A stretch of DNA of 64,000 nucleotides from Odobenus rosmarus divergens (GCF_000321225.1 NW_004450661.1:885452-949451); one strand, 5' to 3'; shown: positions 1 to 12,523, counted from the stretch's first letter. Notes: generated from the letters alone by a model not told the origin. A program made the numbers and translations.

Positions 1-51
1 ATTACCTGAGCCAAAGGCGGATGCTTGACTGATGAGCCACCCAGGCGTCCC
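1..51 (-). mobile_element. Can-SINE, head end only (cut by window edge)
   Basis: The interval reads as the reverse complement of a SINEC head, ending gccacccaggcgtccc. The body lies left of the window. Confidence 0.85.
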
Positions 52-299
52 AAAATAAACAAATTTTAAGTCTTATGCCAGTCTTACCTCCAATAAAGTC
101 CATAACTCCAGTCTGTTCAGACCAAGAAATTCACATAGCCCAGGAATGAGGATATTAAAAAAAATGCACAGGACTGGCTTCTTGATAATGAGAGAGAAAC
201 CTTTACACCCACAGAAAAACCAATGGAAGGTAATACAGGGTTTACACCAGGCTCCCCATTTGGGTAAAAAGGCCCTGGAACAAATGGTTTAAAACACAT

Positions 300-790
300 T
301 TATGGAATTAGCTCAACCAGGACCATTAAACAGGTCTGTCAATCATGTGCTATTTGCGCACAAGCAAATCCAGAGGGTGCGACTCACCCCCACCCTTTTT
401 TAAGGCCAGTCCAAAGGCGGAGACCGTATCCTGGAGAGGACGGGCTATTAGATTTTACACAAATGCCACCTTGTAAAGGATGTAAGTACTTATTGGTTTA
501 TGTAGACACCTTTACTGGATGAATAAAGGCCTTTCCTCATAAAACAGAAAAGATCACTGAGGTGACAGAAAACTTTGCTAAGAGATATTGTCCATAGATT
601 TGGACTCCCTCTGTCCTTACAAAGTGACAACGGACTATCTTTTATTGCACAAATAACCCAGCAAATAGCTCAGGCCTTAAAGATTAATTACTATTTACAT
701 TGGGACTGGCATCCACAGTCCTCCGGAAAGGTGGCACTCCAAAACTGAATAGCCATTGATATCCTGACTGCAGTTCAAGGAGACCCAGAA
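300..790 (+). pseudogene. Endogenous retrovirus pol remnant (integrase)
   Basis: Gammaretrovirus-type integrase remnant. A zinc-finger-like Cys pair with spacing SCAICAQ, the first catalytic Asp in LLDFTQ (about 450) and the second in LQSDNG (about 628) can be recognised. It is dead: an in-frame TGA at 520-522, a frameshift near 582-590, and alanine where the third catalytic acidic residue belongs, in the segment following SSGK. It is joined after about 745 to env-like sequence, so the end of pol and most of env are deleted. The class (I, ERV-F-like or related) is inferred. Confidence 0.8.
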
Positions 791-799
791 TTAAGATGG

Positions 800-1780
800 C
801 CGGCTCCTAACAGGACCCAGTGGCTATGTGGCTCTGACTCATGGCCATGGCTTTCCCCAGGCTGGATAGGCGACTGTACTCTGGGTTTTGCCTGGATGCA
901 CAGACACATTATTAAAACCATTACCAACTCAGCCAACCTTCCAAATTTCACACAACGGTGGACACGTTCTGTGTCTCATTGGTATGATCGTCTTTGTTCC
1001 CTCTTTGGCACTGGAGAATGTCGTGTGGCATACGGACGCTCTTAATAAGTACGCAGTCAGAGCCCTCAATGACACTCAACATAGCATTTCCCTATTTTTT
1101 TTTTATTTTTTATTTATTTATTTAAAGATTTTATTTATTTATTTGAGAGAGAGAGAGAATGAGAGATAGACAGCACGAGAGGGAAGAGGGTCAGAGGGAG
1201 AAGCAGACTCCCCGCTGAGCGGGAAGCCTGATGCGGGACTCGATCCCGGGACTCCAGGATCATGACCTGAGCCGAAGGCAGTCGCTTAACCAACTGAGCC
1301 ACCCAGGCGCCCAGCATTTCCCTATTATATACTGAAGTAACGCAAATGCATAAAGCAGTTTTACAAGCTAGAATGGCATTAGTTATTTTAACTGCTGCCC
1401 AAGGTGGAATGTGTGCTGTCATAAAAACGGAATGTTGGGTGTACGTTCCAGATTATCACAAAAACATTTCTGGGTTTCCAACTGACAGGAATACTCAAAT
1501 TGGCACTTTAAGCGATCCAATCCCTCTCTATCCTTAAATGATTGGTTCAACTCCAGGACTCAAGAGGATTTTTGTCAACTATCAAAGGACTTCTATTTGG
1601 GCTTCTTTTTTCTTTTTGTTATTCTAATCATGTTTTGCTGTTTTCTCCCATGTCTCTCCACCTGGTGCCAAGACTCCTTTACTGCCATAACCTCAAGCCA
1701 ATAGATGCTCCTTTCTACTCCGGAAGATCCATACGTGTGGTCTCCCTTGAATTCAGCTGCCTCTGCCTTCCCTACCTCTT
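800..1780 (+). pseudogene. Endogenous retrovirus env remnant (mainly transmembrane subunit), split by a SINE
   Basis: Downstream of the integrase remnant are an env-like Trp-rich segment (about 820-890) and, after a SINE, the conserved transmembrane-subunit ectodomain around 1370-1440. There the Cys-x6-Cys spacing is present but the following residue is Trp. A hydrophobic anchor-like stretch follows at about 1590-1650. Several stops and frame changes and the SINE at 1097-1312 disrupt it, so no product is expected. Confidence 0.75.
1097..1312 (-). mobile_element. Can-SINE inserted in ERV env
   Basis: Reverse-strand SINEC with T-rich tail at left and head gcccaggcg-type end at right. It is flanked by an exact 14-base TSD AGCATTTCCCTATT at 1083-1096 and 1313-1326. 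Confidence 0.95.
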
Positions 1781-1919
1781 ATATATATAAGCCCCCAACT
1801 GACCAGTGTTGACCCACAGCTAGGGACATTTCCATGCCCCTGTTCATCAGAAGGAAGTTACAGAAGATAAGACCTCAGCAACCTTAAAGACTTAAGGGTC
1901 AAAATTATTCAGGGGGGAA

Positions 1920-2507
1920 TGATGCGGGAAACAAAGGCAAAAGAAAAATTAAATTTCCTTACTACATACAGCCCATTGATGAGTCCTTCGAACAGGCAGA
2001 GTGACCTTCCTTTAGGGACTCAGCTGCCTCAATGTTGACACTTTGCTAAGCGCAAAAGGAAATCTTAGCCTGACACCCCCCCGCCCCCCAGGATCCTGTG
2101 AGTCTACTTTAAACTTACAGAAATTCCTTTGGAAACTTCCTTTATGTCTACCCCCCAAGATATATGTTAGCAATCATCCTCTAAGCATATGTCCCACTGA
2201 TATATATCTGAAGGGTCTCATGACTGAGTTTTCACTTAACAGGAATAAATGACCTTTTCCAAACCATAGCTAGCCCCCTCAGGATCCTGGAAACCTTGTT
2301 TTCCAAAACACCTTGGAGGTTTGTGCTGTCCCTAACCCCCTCCCAACTTAAAAGTATACAATTGGCCACTTTCTCATGACCCCAGTGCAGCTCTTTGTGC
2401 CCATGGATCCAGTCCCTGTGCTTTCATAAAACCACCTTTTTGCACTGAAGACATTCTCAAGAATTCTTTCTTGACCATTTGGTCTGAACCCCAGTATTTC
2501 CACATCA
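1920..2507 (+). repeat. ERV long terminal repeat, 588 bp
   Basis: The interval begins TGATG (1920) and ends CATCA (2503-2507), a perfect terminal inverted repeat of a retroviral LTR. It is preceded by the purine run caggggggaa (polypurine tract, 1910-1919). It follows the env remnant, so it is the 3' LTR of that provirus. A TATA-like agtatacaa lies near 2352 and a CATAAA-type poly(A) signal near 2426. Confidence 0.85.
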
Positions 2508-4767
2508 CAAGAGACCCAAGGCTTTAGCTATAGCTGTTAAAGTGCATATAAATTTTTTCCTTTTGTCCTGTTCTGTGTCCTAAGAGCTTGGCTTTGTGAC
2601 CAATGAGAATATTCTCTTTGGTCTCCATCATCTAGAGGGTGTACTTACCGGGGTATAACTTGGTGGCTAGTCAAAACGACCGGGGATCTGACTCTGACTC
2701 TCGCTCTCTCTCCCCCCCCCCGCAACCTTTCATCCTGGGCCTTGCCACCTCTCAGTGGTGTTTGTCATGAGAGGTTCTAGACCATAGGAACCTTTGTCCT
2801 CTCAACCTTCCTTGCCTATGAATGCTGGAAAGTCCCATTTCAATAGCACCTGCCTAGTGTCACAGATTAGCGGTCTGTGACTGGAGGTGTCTTATGATTT
2901 TGTGGGAGACCAGAGACACCATTTTCAGTACACCATCCTTACTGCCTGTGCAGTGAAGACCTTTTCTTTCTTAGACTAATCTTGGGAGTAAACTTTTGGA
3001 TCATGGGGGCTGCATCATCTTTGCCCTCTTTGAATGCCTCTTGGGGCTTTGGTTAAGCCATTAAAAGGCTTATTGGTTTGAGTTGCTGTTAAGAGATCCT
3101 ACTCCTCAATGGCCAGATGATGGATCCTTTAAAATGGCTATATTTAAAAGAAAAATATTCTTTATAGAGAGTTCTCAATTGTCTTATTAGTATAACAGAT
3201 AGCCTTAGGGATTCCTTTGACAAGATGAAAGAACAGAAATTAAGACTTAAGACAAAAATAAATATTCACATCCAATGCAAATTTTCCTAAAATCTGCTTG
3301 CTTTAACTTCCCTTTCCGTAAGAGATGTGCAGGGAGCATCCAGCCTATTCTCTAGGTTCAAAGTATGCAAGTTGCTTATGTAAATGCTCAATGCCAGGAA
3401 ATGAACTTAATAAAAGCACCCAAGATTGGCAATGAGGCTGGCTTTGATCCTGCCTCCCGGGGCTCTATAATCGGTATCTGCCAGCTCTAGGCTTTCCTTG
3501 CCATGTCCTTTACAGGTGTGTCCTAGATCCCCCACTGCAGAAGAATTCTTTTGCCTGGACAGCAGCAGATCTTTTAAAAATTATAAAGGCGTCACCCCCT
3601 GCCCCAGAAAATCCTACCAAATTTAGAGAGGAATTGGTTGATGACTATTCATAACCTCCCTTCCACAAAGGAAACAGGACCAAAATTTCTCCAAGTCCCT
3701 CCTACAAATGATCTCAAAAGGCTAATATTCAGGGACTAATAGAAGCCAAGGTTAAATTGTGTACCTAGAAAAAAAGGCTTTTGTTGAAATGCTTTATACA
3801 GATTTTACAAAGGCATAAGTCTTTTGATTCCCATTTTACTTAAAAATCCTCCTGATATAAAGAAGCAAATTTAGTTTAAAAAGCAGGCCAGTCCCTTGAT
3901 ATTCAGGCTGTAAGCCAGTTCTTTGGGGGAATTAGAAACAACTGTCTTTGTCTTACAAATCTCTAAAAAACCAGAAATGCAACTCTAAAAATAAGTCAAA
4001 GCCCACCCATCTTTACTAAACCCCAAACCTCACCTATTCCTCTCAAAATGTTTGTAGATATAAACACAATATCAGCACAAAATTCCCCTGTATTAAAAAA
4101 AAGTAAATTTTTGATAGCAATTACCCCAAAATTCAAGGGGAAAAACATTTTGCATTCTTTCTCTGTCCCTTGAAATTATAAATACTATCATGTCTTTAAA
4201 AGGTGAATACAGCCCACCATTACCTGAGACTGAAGGGGGAAAAAAGGGGGGGTGGAAGCCTTTTTAAAATAAAAACTGCCAAAAGGGCTCTCATGCCCAG
4301 ACTCTAGCACCTCTGATAATAGGCAGATACGCTCCCAATCTCCACCTCGGAGAGAACTTGGATACTTACTCTGTGCCTTTGTGATGCAAATCTTCTACCC
4401 CCATCTTCCCTAGGACCTAAGAGCCATTCTTTGAAATGCAAACTTGAGAGTTTTTCATCAGGAAAAATAAATAAATAAATAAATAGAGGGAGGTATTTAA
4501 AAATTGGGTCTTTCTGTCCTGTCCACAAATATTAGTAAAAATAAAAGCTCTAAGATTTTATTTCTCTCTGAGTGTGTGTCCATATATGTTGTAAATATGA
4601 GGTATTTTCTCTACCTCCAGGTGGATTGCTAAAATTAATTTGCCAAAGAGCTCTTTTAAGTTGGTTTTAAGGCAAGCATTTGTAAAACTTGGACATTCTA
4701 AAGCTCAGAAAGAGAAACTAACCCAAATGTTTTTCCAGTTCACATGATCTTGGAAAATATTCAGTAT
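2508..4767 (+). pseudogene. Second ERV remnant: leader plus decayed gag/pol-like sequence
   Basis: After the LTR there is a pyrimidine-rich leader, then an ATG at 3003 opening a MGAASS-type matrix-like start with stops within about 20 codons. Further on are WPDDG-like (about 3110) and capsid-like segments (about 3555-3640). The rest, to about 4560, is AT-rich and only weakly pol-like. No primer-binding site directly follows the LTR at 2507, so this is more likely a second element, or a rearranged one, than the same provirus. A 4740-4767 tail precedes a SINE. Moderate to low certainty beyond 3650. Confidence 0.5.
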
Positions 4768-4782
4768 TAAAAAGCTAATTTG

Positions 4783-4997
4783 GGGGCGCCTGGGTGGCTC
4801 AGTCGTTAAGCGTCTGCCTTCGGCTCAGGTCATGATCCCGGGGTCCTGGGATCGAGCCCCCCATCGGGCTCCCTGCTCGGCAGGAAGACTGCTTCTCTCT
4901 CTCCCACTCCCCCTGGTTGTGTTTCCTCTTGTGTTCCCTCTCTCGCTGTCTCTCTCTCTGTCAAAAAAATAAATAAAATCTTTAAAAAAAATAAAAA
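4783..4997 (+). mobile_element. Can-SINE
   Basis: Full-length forward SINEC with the TSD TAAAAAGCTAATTTG at 4768-4782 and 4998-5012. Confidence 0.95.
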
Positions 4998-5012
4998 TAA
5001 AAAGCTAATTTG

Positions 5013-7140
5013 AAGTTGTTAGTTTAATTAAAATAGACATATCTTTAGAGTTATCAGCATTAAATGTAAAATTTTTATTCTGCCTATATTTACTGAAAGT
5101 CAAATAAGTTCGTACTGTATCTCTGTTGCAAAATTTGCCAAAAGAAAAAAGAATCTTCAAATAATCATTGACTTTGTCTAATGCCTCATGTCTTGTGGGT
5201 AATCTAAACACAATTGTTAAGAACAAGTAAATTAAATAGATGTAAATAAGATAAAAGTTTTGTAGGTAAACTTTTAAATAGCTTCCAAAATCTTTCATAA
5301 CCTGAAACTTTATAAACTTTTGCTAAGTTAAATGATACATTGTTAAATTTGTTGAATATCTAGATCATTTCCAAATAAGATAAAATAATAAAACATTAAG
5401 TACTGAACATTGGTTTATTTACTTTTGTTTAATTACAGAGAAACTAACGATAAATTCAGGTCTGCTAGTAAACATGATTTGTGCTTTATTGAAAGGTTGT
5501 ACTATGAAAAAGCATACATTTCTGGAAATTTTAAAATGTATTCATAAATTTGCCAACCAAAAGAATACTGGTATAACAGTTCACAAATTGCTTACTACAG
5601 AGTTTTCATTAGAAATTAAGGTTTCTAAGAGAAAATTTTTAATAAATTAATTAAGACTACTGAAAATAATAAAGGAAATAACTTTGTATGCAAGGAGAAA
5701 GTAAGATGTGTTTCTGGGGATAAAAAAAAAAGAAGACAACGAAGCATGAGGAATGGGAACACATTTTTGTTGAGGGGAAAGAAATAATTTTGTCCTAGAG
5801 TGAGGCTGGTTATTTAAAGAGGGAAAACAGGACAAAATCCGAGTGTAAAAATGTTGCAGAAGGTTTATGGAAAAGGAATCTGGAAAGGATTTTATGTGTG
5901 GTTGGTACTGGCTAAGATTAGAGTCAATTTAAGTAAGTAAATGAGTTTTAATATTAAAAATACACTGAGGCAAAATTAAAATTTTGTCTTTCTCTTTGGT
6001 AAAAGGACAAATTTTCTTGAACTACTGGTCTGCTCTTAATAAGAAGTTGCAAACAAGTTTTCTTCACCTTTAAAGTTATCTGCCTGGAAAACAAGCACTC
6101 TGTGTTTTGTCAAAATAATTTCCTACATTTATCAAGTCTGATTACTTAAGAAAACTGAGTCTTAATATTTAAAAGGCTAAATTTTGCTTACAACTATTTA
6201 ACCTCCTGTATTTGCCTTTGAAATCTTTTATTGTCAATTTGGTTAAATACATAATTAAATATTGTTTCATAATAATTTATGATCCCAAAATGAAATCTTT
6301 TGACCACACTCTAACTGACGTGTTCCAGAGCACTCCTGGAACATTTCAAAGATTTTGTGAGAAATTAAATTAAGTAGGCTTATTTGGCATGTTAAATTAC
6401 ATGGGAAGCATTGTCAAGTAAGTGATACTAAATCCTGTTGGGTTATATTTATGCAGATATCTTATTAAACTAAGTGTTCTAAAAATTGTATGAAACTCCT
6501 AGAAATCTGATGTCCTGGTATGTTATTATCTTGGACTGTTGTGTGTCACAGAAATAACCAAATTTCTTTGTCAATTGCATTGTAATGAAGTCTAATCAGA
6601 TCTTTAACTGTGGTCATTTGTAAGTCTTGTCATTTACAGTTACTGTTTTACTTCAATGCTTACGTGAGACTCATAGAAAAAACTCTTGAGTACAGGTTTC
6701 TGATAATCTTAGGATCATAAAATTGAACTAGGTAAGAATTTCCAAAACTACTGGAAAAACTGGATTCAAAGAATTAACAACTTGGGACTGAATGAAGAGG
6801 ATAATTATCATTTTTATGACTTTGTTTTAAACATTGCTGACATTTTTAAATGTTTTGTTTTTCCATATTTCAGGAAACTTTTTCTCTTAAGCTGACTGAC
6901 CTATAGCAGTGTGATAAATTATACCTTTGTAAGCAGAATTGGAACATTTATCTTTTCCTCCCTACCTTGTCCCTCCAGAATTTAAAAACTCTCAGTGAGT
7001 ATTCTTATATTTTCATGGCAATATATTAATTTGCATAAGTTCAATAAGAAACTGTTCTCCTTATAACAAGATACAATTGGAAATATTGGTTATATTACCA
7101 AGACTTTTGACTGGAATTTCCTATTTTAGGGAGACATACA
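5013..7140. other. AT-rich intergenic DNA, no gene recognised
   Basis: Long AT-rich interval with no plausible exon. Phrases around 6300-6720 look like old interspersed-repeat or ERV untranslated sequence, but no family can be assigned by eye. Confidence 0.5.
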
Positions 7141-7459
7141 TAGACTCAGATATGGCCAGACAGCTTTAAAGAACTAAGGCTGACTTTATGGAGCCAATAA
7201 AGTCCCTTGGAAATATCAGCCTGGTACCTTGCTTTCAGAGTTCCCAGCAGCCTATCCAGTGAGGAAAGTCACTTTGTGGCAGGTACAGGAATCTCAGGAT
7301 ATTTTGGGGACCTCAGGAAGAGAGGAGTTAACCCCAAATCCACAGGTATTACAGGCAAAATCTGATGGCGAGGATTTAACTTGGCCTCTGGCCTCAAAAG
7401 ACTGTTAAGAATTCAGTCTAGATACACCTTATGAAAACTTACAGCAAAGCAGGTTTTTG

Positions 7460-7576
7460 TTTTTATTTTTTTAAGTTTTATTTATTGAAGAATCTCTACA
7501 CCCCACATGGGACTCGAACCCATGACCCTGAGATCAAGAGTTGCACAGTCTTCCGACTGAACCAGCCAGGTGCCCC
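7460..7576 (-). mobile_element. Older, shorter Can-SINE subfamily
   Basis: tRNA-like part with gggactcgaacccatgacc and an oligo-T/A tail but no long GA-rich segment. TSD AAAGCAGGTTTTTG at 7446-7459 and 7577-7590. Confidence 0.9.
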
Positions 7577-7670
7577 AAAGCAGGTTTTTGAAAAGCCTGT
7601 ATGGCCAACTGCTATTCTTGCTGCACTTATGTAAATAATCAGGCCGTGTGTTTTTTGTTTGCTTGCTTGT

Positions 7671-7861
7671 TTTGTTTTGTTTTTAAGATCTTATTTGACA
7701 GAGAGAGAGAGCACAAGCAGGGTGAGTGGCAGACAGAGGGAGGGAGAAGCAGGCTCCCCGCAGAGCAGGGTGCGTCTTATGTGGGGCTCGATCCCAGGAC
7801 CCCGGGATCACGACCTGAGCCAAAGGCAGTTGCTTAACCAACTGAGCCACCCAGGTGCCCC
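7671..7861 (-). mobile_element. Can-SINE
   Basis: Reverse-strand SINEC ending gccacccaggtgcccc. The flanks share TGCTTGCTT-like sequence (about 7659 and 7862), the likely TSD. Confidence 0.9.
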
Positions 7862-8640
7862 TGCTTGCTTATTTTTGAAACTAGACTTATTTTGCAAACA
7901 AAATATTAATCTGGCTATCTTTGGTAGAAATGGGGGTGATTTATAGAGAAAATAGGTTTCAACAACAGACCTGAGTAAATATTAGATTCCGATACTGTTC
8001 ACTGTAAACTAGACTAGATCCTGACTTCTTCTAGTGTCCTCCAATGCCTGACTACAGCCCTGCAAACTAATGTTTTTTATTTTTCTCCCACTTCCTGAGG
8101 TGGATTCATTTGAGAACTAAAATGCCCTTTTTCCTGAAGCCTTGCAAACTAAGTATGAACAACCTGATGTAAACTTCCAAGGAATCACCACAACAGCTCA
8201 CATATAGGCCATCTTCATGCCTGCTGCTTTGTGGGCAAAAATACCACCAAAGACATTCACACCACAAATGAGGAAAATCTGTCACTGGCCGCTTTCACAC
8301 TATCTGAAGAAGCTTCAAGCTTGACAGCTAGAAATTTTCTCTGCTGTCTACCCTCAGAGCTCAGAAACCGGTTTATAACTTGATCCAATCATTAACCATT
8401 GTTTTTCTTTCTTTTCCATAGAAATGCCTCTTATTTCATACCTTATTGTTTAAACCACAGGCCTAACTTTGAGGACACACCTGAATTACCACCTCCTGAA
8501 ATGAGTTTAACTAAACTGACCTATTGCCAGGACTGGTTCAATGAGCTGAAACAATCTACCAGCTCAACTTTTAATGTGTCAGGGAAGTTTCAGAGGAGGG
8601 ACCTGCAGACTGCCCCAAGATGGGCCACTATGGCATGAAC

Positions 8641-9042
8641 ATTATCTTGAATTAAAAGCAGTCAAAACCCAGCAGATTTAGGTAAAGCTCTTTATCTTCC
8701 CCTCAACTGCCTGCTTATACCCAGAAGAGAGCTATAGATGTGATTCCTCTTTCCTTAAGAAACTTACCTGCATAATAGGACAATCTTTGTTTTCCAAACA
8801 TCTCCTTTCACCCTCCTGCTAATGTTTCCCCCATTCTTTGTATCCTCAGAACCCCACCTGTCTGCTTAGCTCATCTAAGCCTCATGTTGCCTCACTGTCT
8901 TTGGAATCCATGTCTGTGTGGATTCCCCATATGTACAAAACTAAACTTGATTTTCTCCCATTAATCTGTCTTTTCTCAATTTGATGATTAGTCCAGCTAG
9001 TACGACTTTGAAGAGCAGAGGAAATTCTTCCCACCCTCCACA
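8641..9042 (+). repeat. LTR-like sequence, 3' end at 9042
   Basis: Ends with the retroviral LTR-type tail cattaatctgtctt ... gaggaaattcttcccacc ... ccaca. Its last 130 bases resemble the end of the LTR at 9482-10029. The 5' boundary is unclear. Confidence 0.55.
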
Positions 9043-9407
9043 GCCTCCACCATTGACTTCTATCATATCACTAGTAGCACATTATACATTTCGTTTACTT
9101 CCCCTGAAGAAGTTCCAGGACTTAAAAAGCATTTTATTTGCTTTTCATTCATGGGACCTGACCCATATAAGTACTAAATAAATGTTAGCAGGTGAAATCT
9201 CCCCTCAGCCACCATATGGCATGTATGTCTCTTTTCCTCCTTCCTACTTAGGGCCCTTTTGGGGGCTGTCTGTGGCCAGGCTGCTGGGTTTCATTGTGTG
9301 AAGGTGGATGAGGCAGTCTGACCTTTGCTATCAATAACCATGGTCAAGAATGTTTTGTCGACACCTAAGGCCTAGTTTCCCAGTGTTCCCAGAGCTCTGT
9401 GCCACTT

Positions 9408-9481
9408 CTGGGATTGCCAGATTAAACACAGAATGCCCAGTTAAACCTGACTTTCAGATAAACAATGAGTACTGTTTTAGT
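9408..9481 (+). repeat. Left arm of a palindromic DNA element
   Basis: Contains gccagattaaacacagaatg and tttcagataaacaatgag. The right arm at 10030-10195 is its approximate reverse complement. Together they look like a non-autonomous, hairpin-forming DNA element split by an LTR. Confidence 0.6.
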
Positions 9482-10029
9482 TGTAGGGAAGGAAATTTTA
9501 CCACCCCAAGATATGTCTTTTTGGCACATTGATTATTCTAAGTTGGTTATTTTTAATAAACCACGGGCACAAGAGAAGCACTGAAAACCAAGTAGCAGTT
9601 ACCTTTTTGTAACAGACATTTACACGTATAAGGGAAAAATCTCCCTTTGTAAGGGTGTATCCCTCAGGACCAGGAGGAAGGAGGTGACTCCAATTCTCTA
9701 GAAACTGTTATCAGTGGAGAAAACAGAAACCCTAGATCTTAAATCTGCATAACAACCTTACACTTGAGTACTTTGCTTTTCCTGGTAACTTCTCATACCT
9801 GACTCCCCACCCACAACATCTTTTGTTTTTAGCTGGCGATGGTATTTCAGGGGTAGCTTCAGCCTTTTTAGGGCATTAGTTTTCCTGGATCTCTCCCATG
9901 TATATAGGAGGCATACATGTTATTAAACTTTTGTTTTGACTTTCTCCTGTTAATCTGTCTTATGTCAATTTGATTCTTAGACCAGCTAGAGAACCTTAAA
10001 AGGCAGAGGAAAAATCTTTCTCCCTAACA
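9482..10029 (+). repeat. Solo LTR, 548 bp
   Basis: Begins TGTAGGGA and ends CCCTAACA, with the internal landmarks accaccccaagatatgtc near the start and tctcctgttaatctgtc near the end typical of an old mammalian ERV LTR. AATAAA occurs near 9556. The family name cannot be fixed by eye. Confidence 0.75.
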
Positions 10030-10195
10030 CAATAATTGAGTTATACATAGCCCCAAAATGTATTTTTTGTGTATATATATATCCATGGTTTTTATATATT
10101 TGTTGATTATATATATCCTAAAAAATGTATTCTGCAATTCAAATTTAACTGGGTGTCCTGTATTTCTGTTTGCTAATCTGGCAAACCTGCTTCCC
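10030..10195 (+). repeat. Right arm of a palindromic DNA element
   Basis: Contains aattcaaatttaactgggtg and tttgctaatctggcaa, the inverted counterpart of the left arm. The internal part at 10060-10120 has TA-rich repeats. Confidence 0.6.
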
Positions 10196-11771
10196 ACCAA
10201 AGGGAAGTGGCTTCTCTCTAATGCTGAAGGCACGGGCACCCTAAAGAAACCCACCCAGCTGAGGCCGCCATGCCACCTTGATGTGCTTCCTGAAAGCTGG
10301 ACTTAATAACCAAGAAAAAACACAAGATGGGCCAAAGCCCAAATGTGTGAGCTATGTGGTAGCCTTGCTGGAGTCAGCCATCTCAGCTGTGTGGGTCTCT
10401 TCCACTGCTCCTCGTGTGCTACCTTGTGTTTTACCAAAGTTGCCAGGGAGTAACTTTTTCACTTACTGTAGGTGGGCCCTATCTCTCCTTCATACTCAGA
10501 TGCAAATCCATGGGAGTTAGGCCAAAGGAAAAACCTGAAAAACTGCAACTACAGCATGTTTAGAATTGTCTCTGCCCCACTCCCACTGAGGGACAGGGAT
10601 CAGACCACGCTCTGGGCTTCATCAAGTACCTGTTCTTTCCCAAGAGGCTCTTGGCTCTCCCACACAAATGGATTCCAGGTAGTCTGCCCCAACAGTCTCC
10701 TGGCCGCAGACCATATGTGACAGGTGAGGGCAGGACAACATACCCCAGGGCAGTTTATTCCATTCCTAGTTCACTTTCCCCAAACTTGAGATTCCATTAG
10801 TTAGAAAAGATGAGAAAAATCTGTCCATTAGGTGTGAGGTCATGCAGAAGGGTTGACAAAGAACTTCTCTCCCACACCTCATTAGATAAACACAGGAGAG
10901 GAAAAAGAAAGGAGGGAGTGGGGAGGAACCTGTGTTTTTGGATAAAATGATATAAAGTGGTGGTCGTGGCCATAGCTTGGAACAAATCTTGGCAGCCATG
11001 GCGCAGACTGAGTTCCTAAAATATCAGACCTGAGAAACTGGATTGGGATGGGTGGGAAAGGTAAAGAGAAAGGGAGAATTTTATGCATTCTAATATGCTA
11101 AGCTCCTTTCCTGTTTCAGCATGTTAGCGGTGTTTTCGCAGGGAAGGGAGAATCTCCAAAATGAAAGGGTTCACCCATCTTGTACTCTGAGGTCTTCCCA
11201 CTCTTCCCCTGGTAGGATTAGTTTGCAAAAAGAAGAGACCACTTACCAAAGCTACTAAACAGGCCTGAAAAGCCCCACAGCTGCTGCTGCCTCAGAAATG
11301 ACAGATGCACCTTTCACGATCCACATCTTATGCCAGATGCACGGAAATTCCTCTTTGGCTCCCTCTCCTCGCAGTTTTGCCACCCACTATTAGTCCTATC
11401 AGATCTGGCCCATCCCTCATGGTCCCTTTCCCATTCAATGTCCTGCTCTTCTCACGTTATTACTTCTTGACCCATTTATTCGGGTGAGAATGATCAAATC
11501 AGAATTTTTGACTGGGCTGGGACATGTGCCTCCAGCTGAGAGGGACCCACTCTTGAGTTTGTGAAAACTGCCAGGTTGTGTTTAGGTATTTCACTGAAAG
11601 CCTACGCTGAAGTGTACATGGTGGACGCATTACAAGGGATTGCCAGCATGAAGGAGTGGAGCAAACAGCTATAGCTTCATTGCCATGGCAGTGAAAGGAA
11701 CTTTACTTGAATAGTGAAAATATGACTCAAAACAATTGCTAGGTGAAACATTCATATTTCCTTTTGTCTAT

Positions 11772-11809
<38 letters not shown>

Positions 11810-12212
11810 TTTGTTGAGAACCACTAGAAGAGGAGTAGGGAGTGGGGCTGAAGGTTCTAACCAGAATGCTGAATCCCAGTGATTTCCCTGGATTAAATCA
11901 GGCTGCAGAAAGATAGCAATTTTCTCATTGCTGCAGCACCTCAGAAACACTAAAACAGCAAAGTTGACTGGATGCCTATTTTGGGGAAGGGCTAGGGGGA
12001 TATGGAAAGAGACAAAGATAAAAAGATCCAGGCCGCATCCTCCAGGAGCTTACAAGCTAATGAGAGAAGGAGGCATGAAGATACGGACATATAGTGGATC
12101 AATGTTTATTACATAATCTGGCCAAAGTGTGGCACCAGTGCATCCCTGAGACCCTCTCGGGGGCTTGAAAAGTCCACTATTTTCATAATCATACTAAGAC
12201 ATTATTTGCCTT
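10196..12212. other. Intergenic, no gene recognised; TTTA microsatellite
   Basis: No exon is supported. A (TTTA)n run lies at about 11768-11812. The remainder is unique-looking intergenic DNA upstream of HSD11B1. Confidence 0.5.
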
Positions 12213-12227
12213 TTTTCTTATTCTTTC

Positions 12228-12417
12228 TTTTTTTTTAATTTTATTTTATTTATTTGAGAGAGAGAATGAGATAGAGAGCATGCGAGGGAAGAGGGTCAGA
12301 GGGAGAAGCAGACCCCCCGCTGAGCAGGGAGCCCGATGCGGGACTCGATCCCGGGACTCCAGGATCATGACCTGAGCCGAAGGCAGTCGCCCAACCAACT
12401 GAGCCACCCAGGCGCCC
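12228..12417 (-). mobile_element. Can-SINE
   Basis: Reverse-strand SINEC with TSD TTTTCTTATTCTTTC at 12213-12227 and 12418-12432. Confidence 0.95.
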
Positions 12418-12523
12418 TTTTCTTATTCTTTCATGAGTTTTCTAGAAGCTACAGGTTTTGTGATAATACAAAGCATAATACATGTATATACTTATATATT
12501 CTTGAGTTGAAAAAAAATTCTCA

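Larger units (their letters stand above)
7141..8640 (+). pseudogene. Probable old ERV 3' internal remnant
   Basis: Short coding-like stretches interrupted by stops (7190-7410, 7590-7640, 7870-8330, 8440-8640) read as decayed retroviral env-region sequence leading to an LTR-like end at 9042. It is interrupted by two SINEs. This is inference from texture and position; no diagnostic motif is certain. Confidence 0.35.

Noticed and set aside
4783..4860. tRNA-like sequences with A and B box resemblance at the SINE heads
   Set aside because: These are tRNA-derived SINE promoters throughout the window, not functional tRNA genes.
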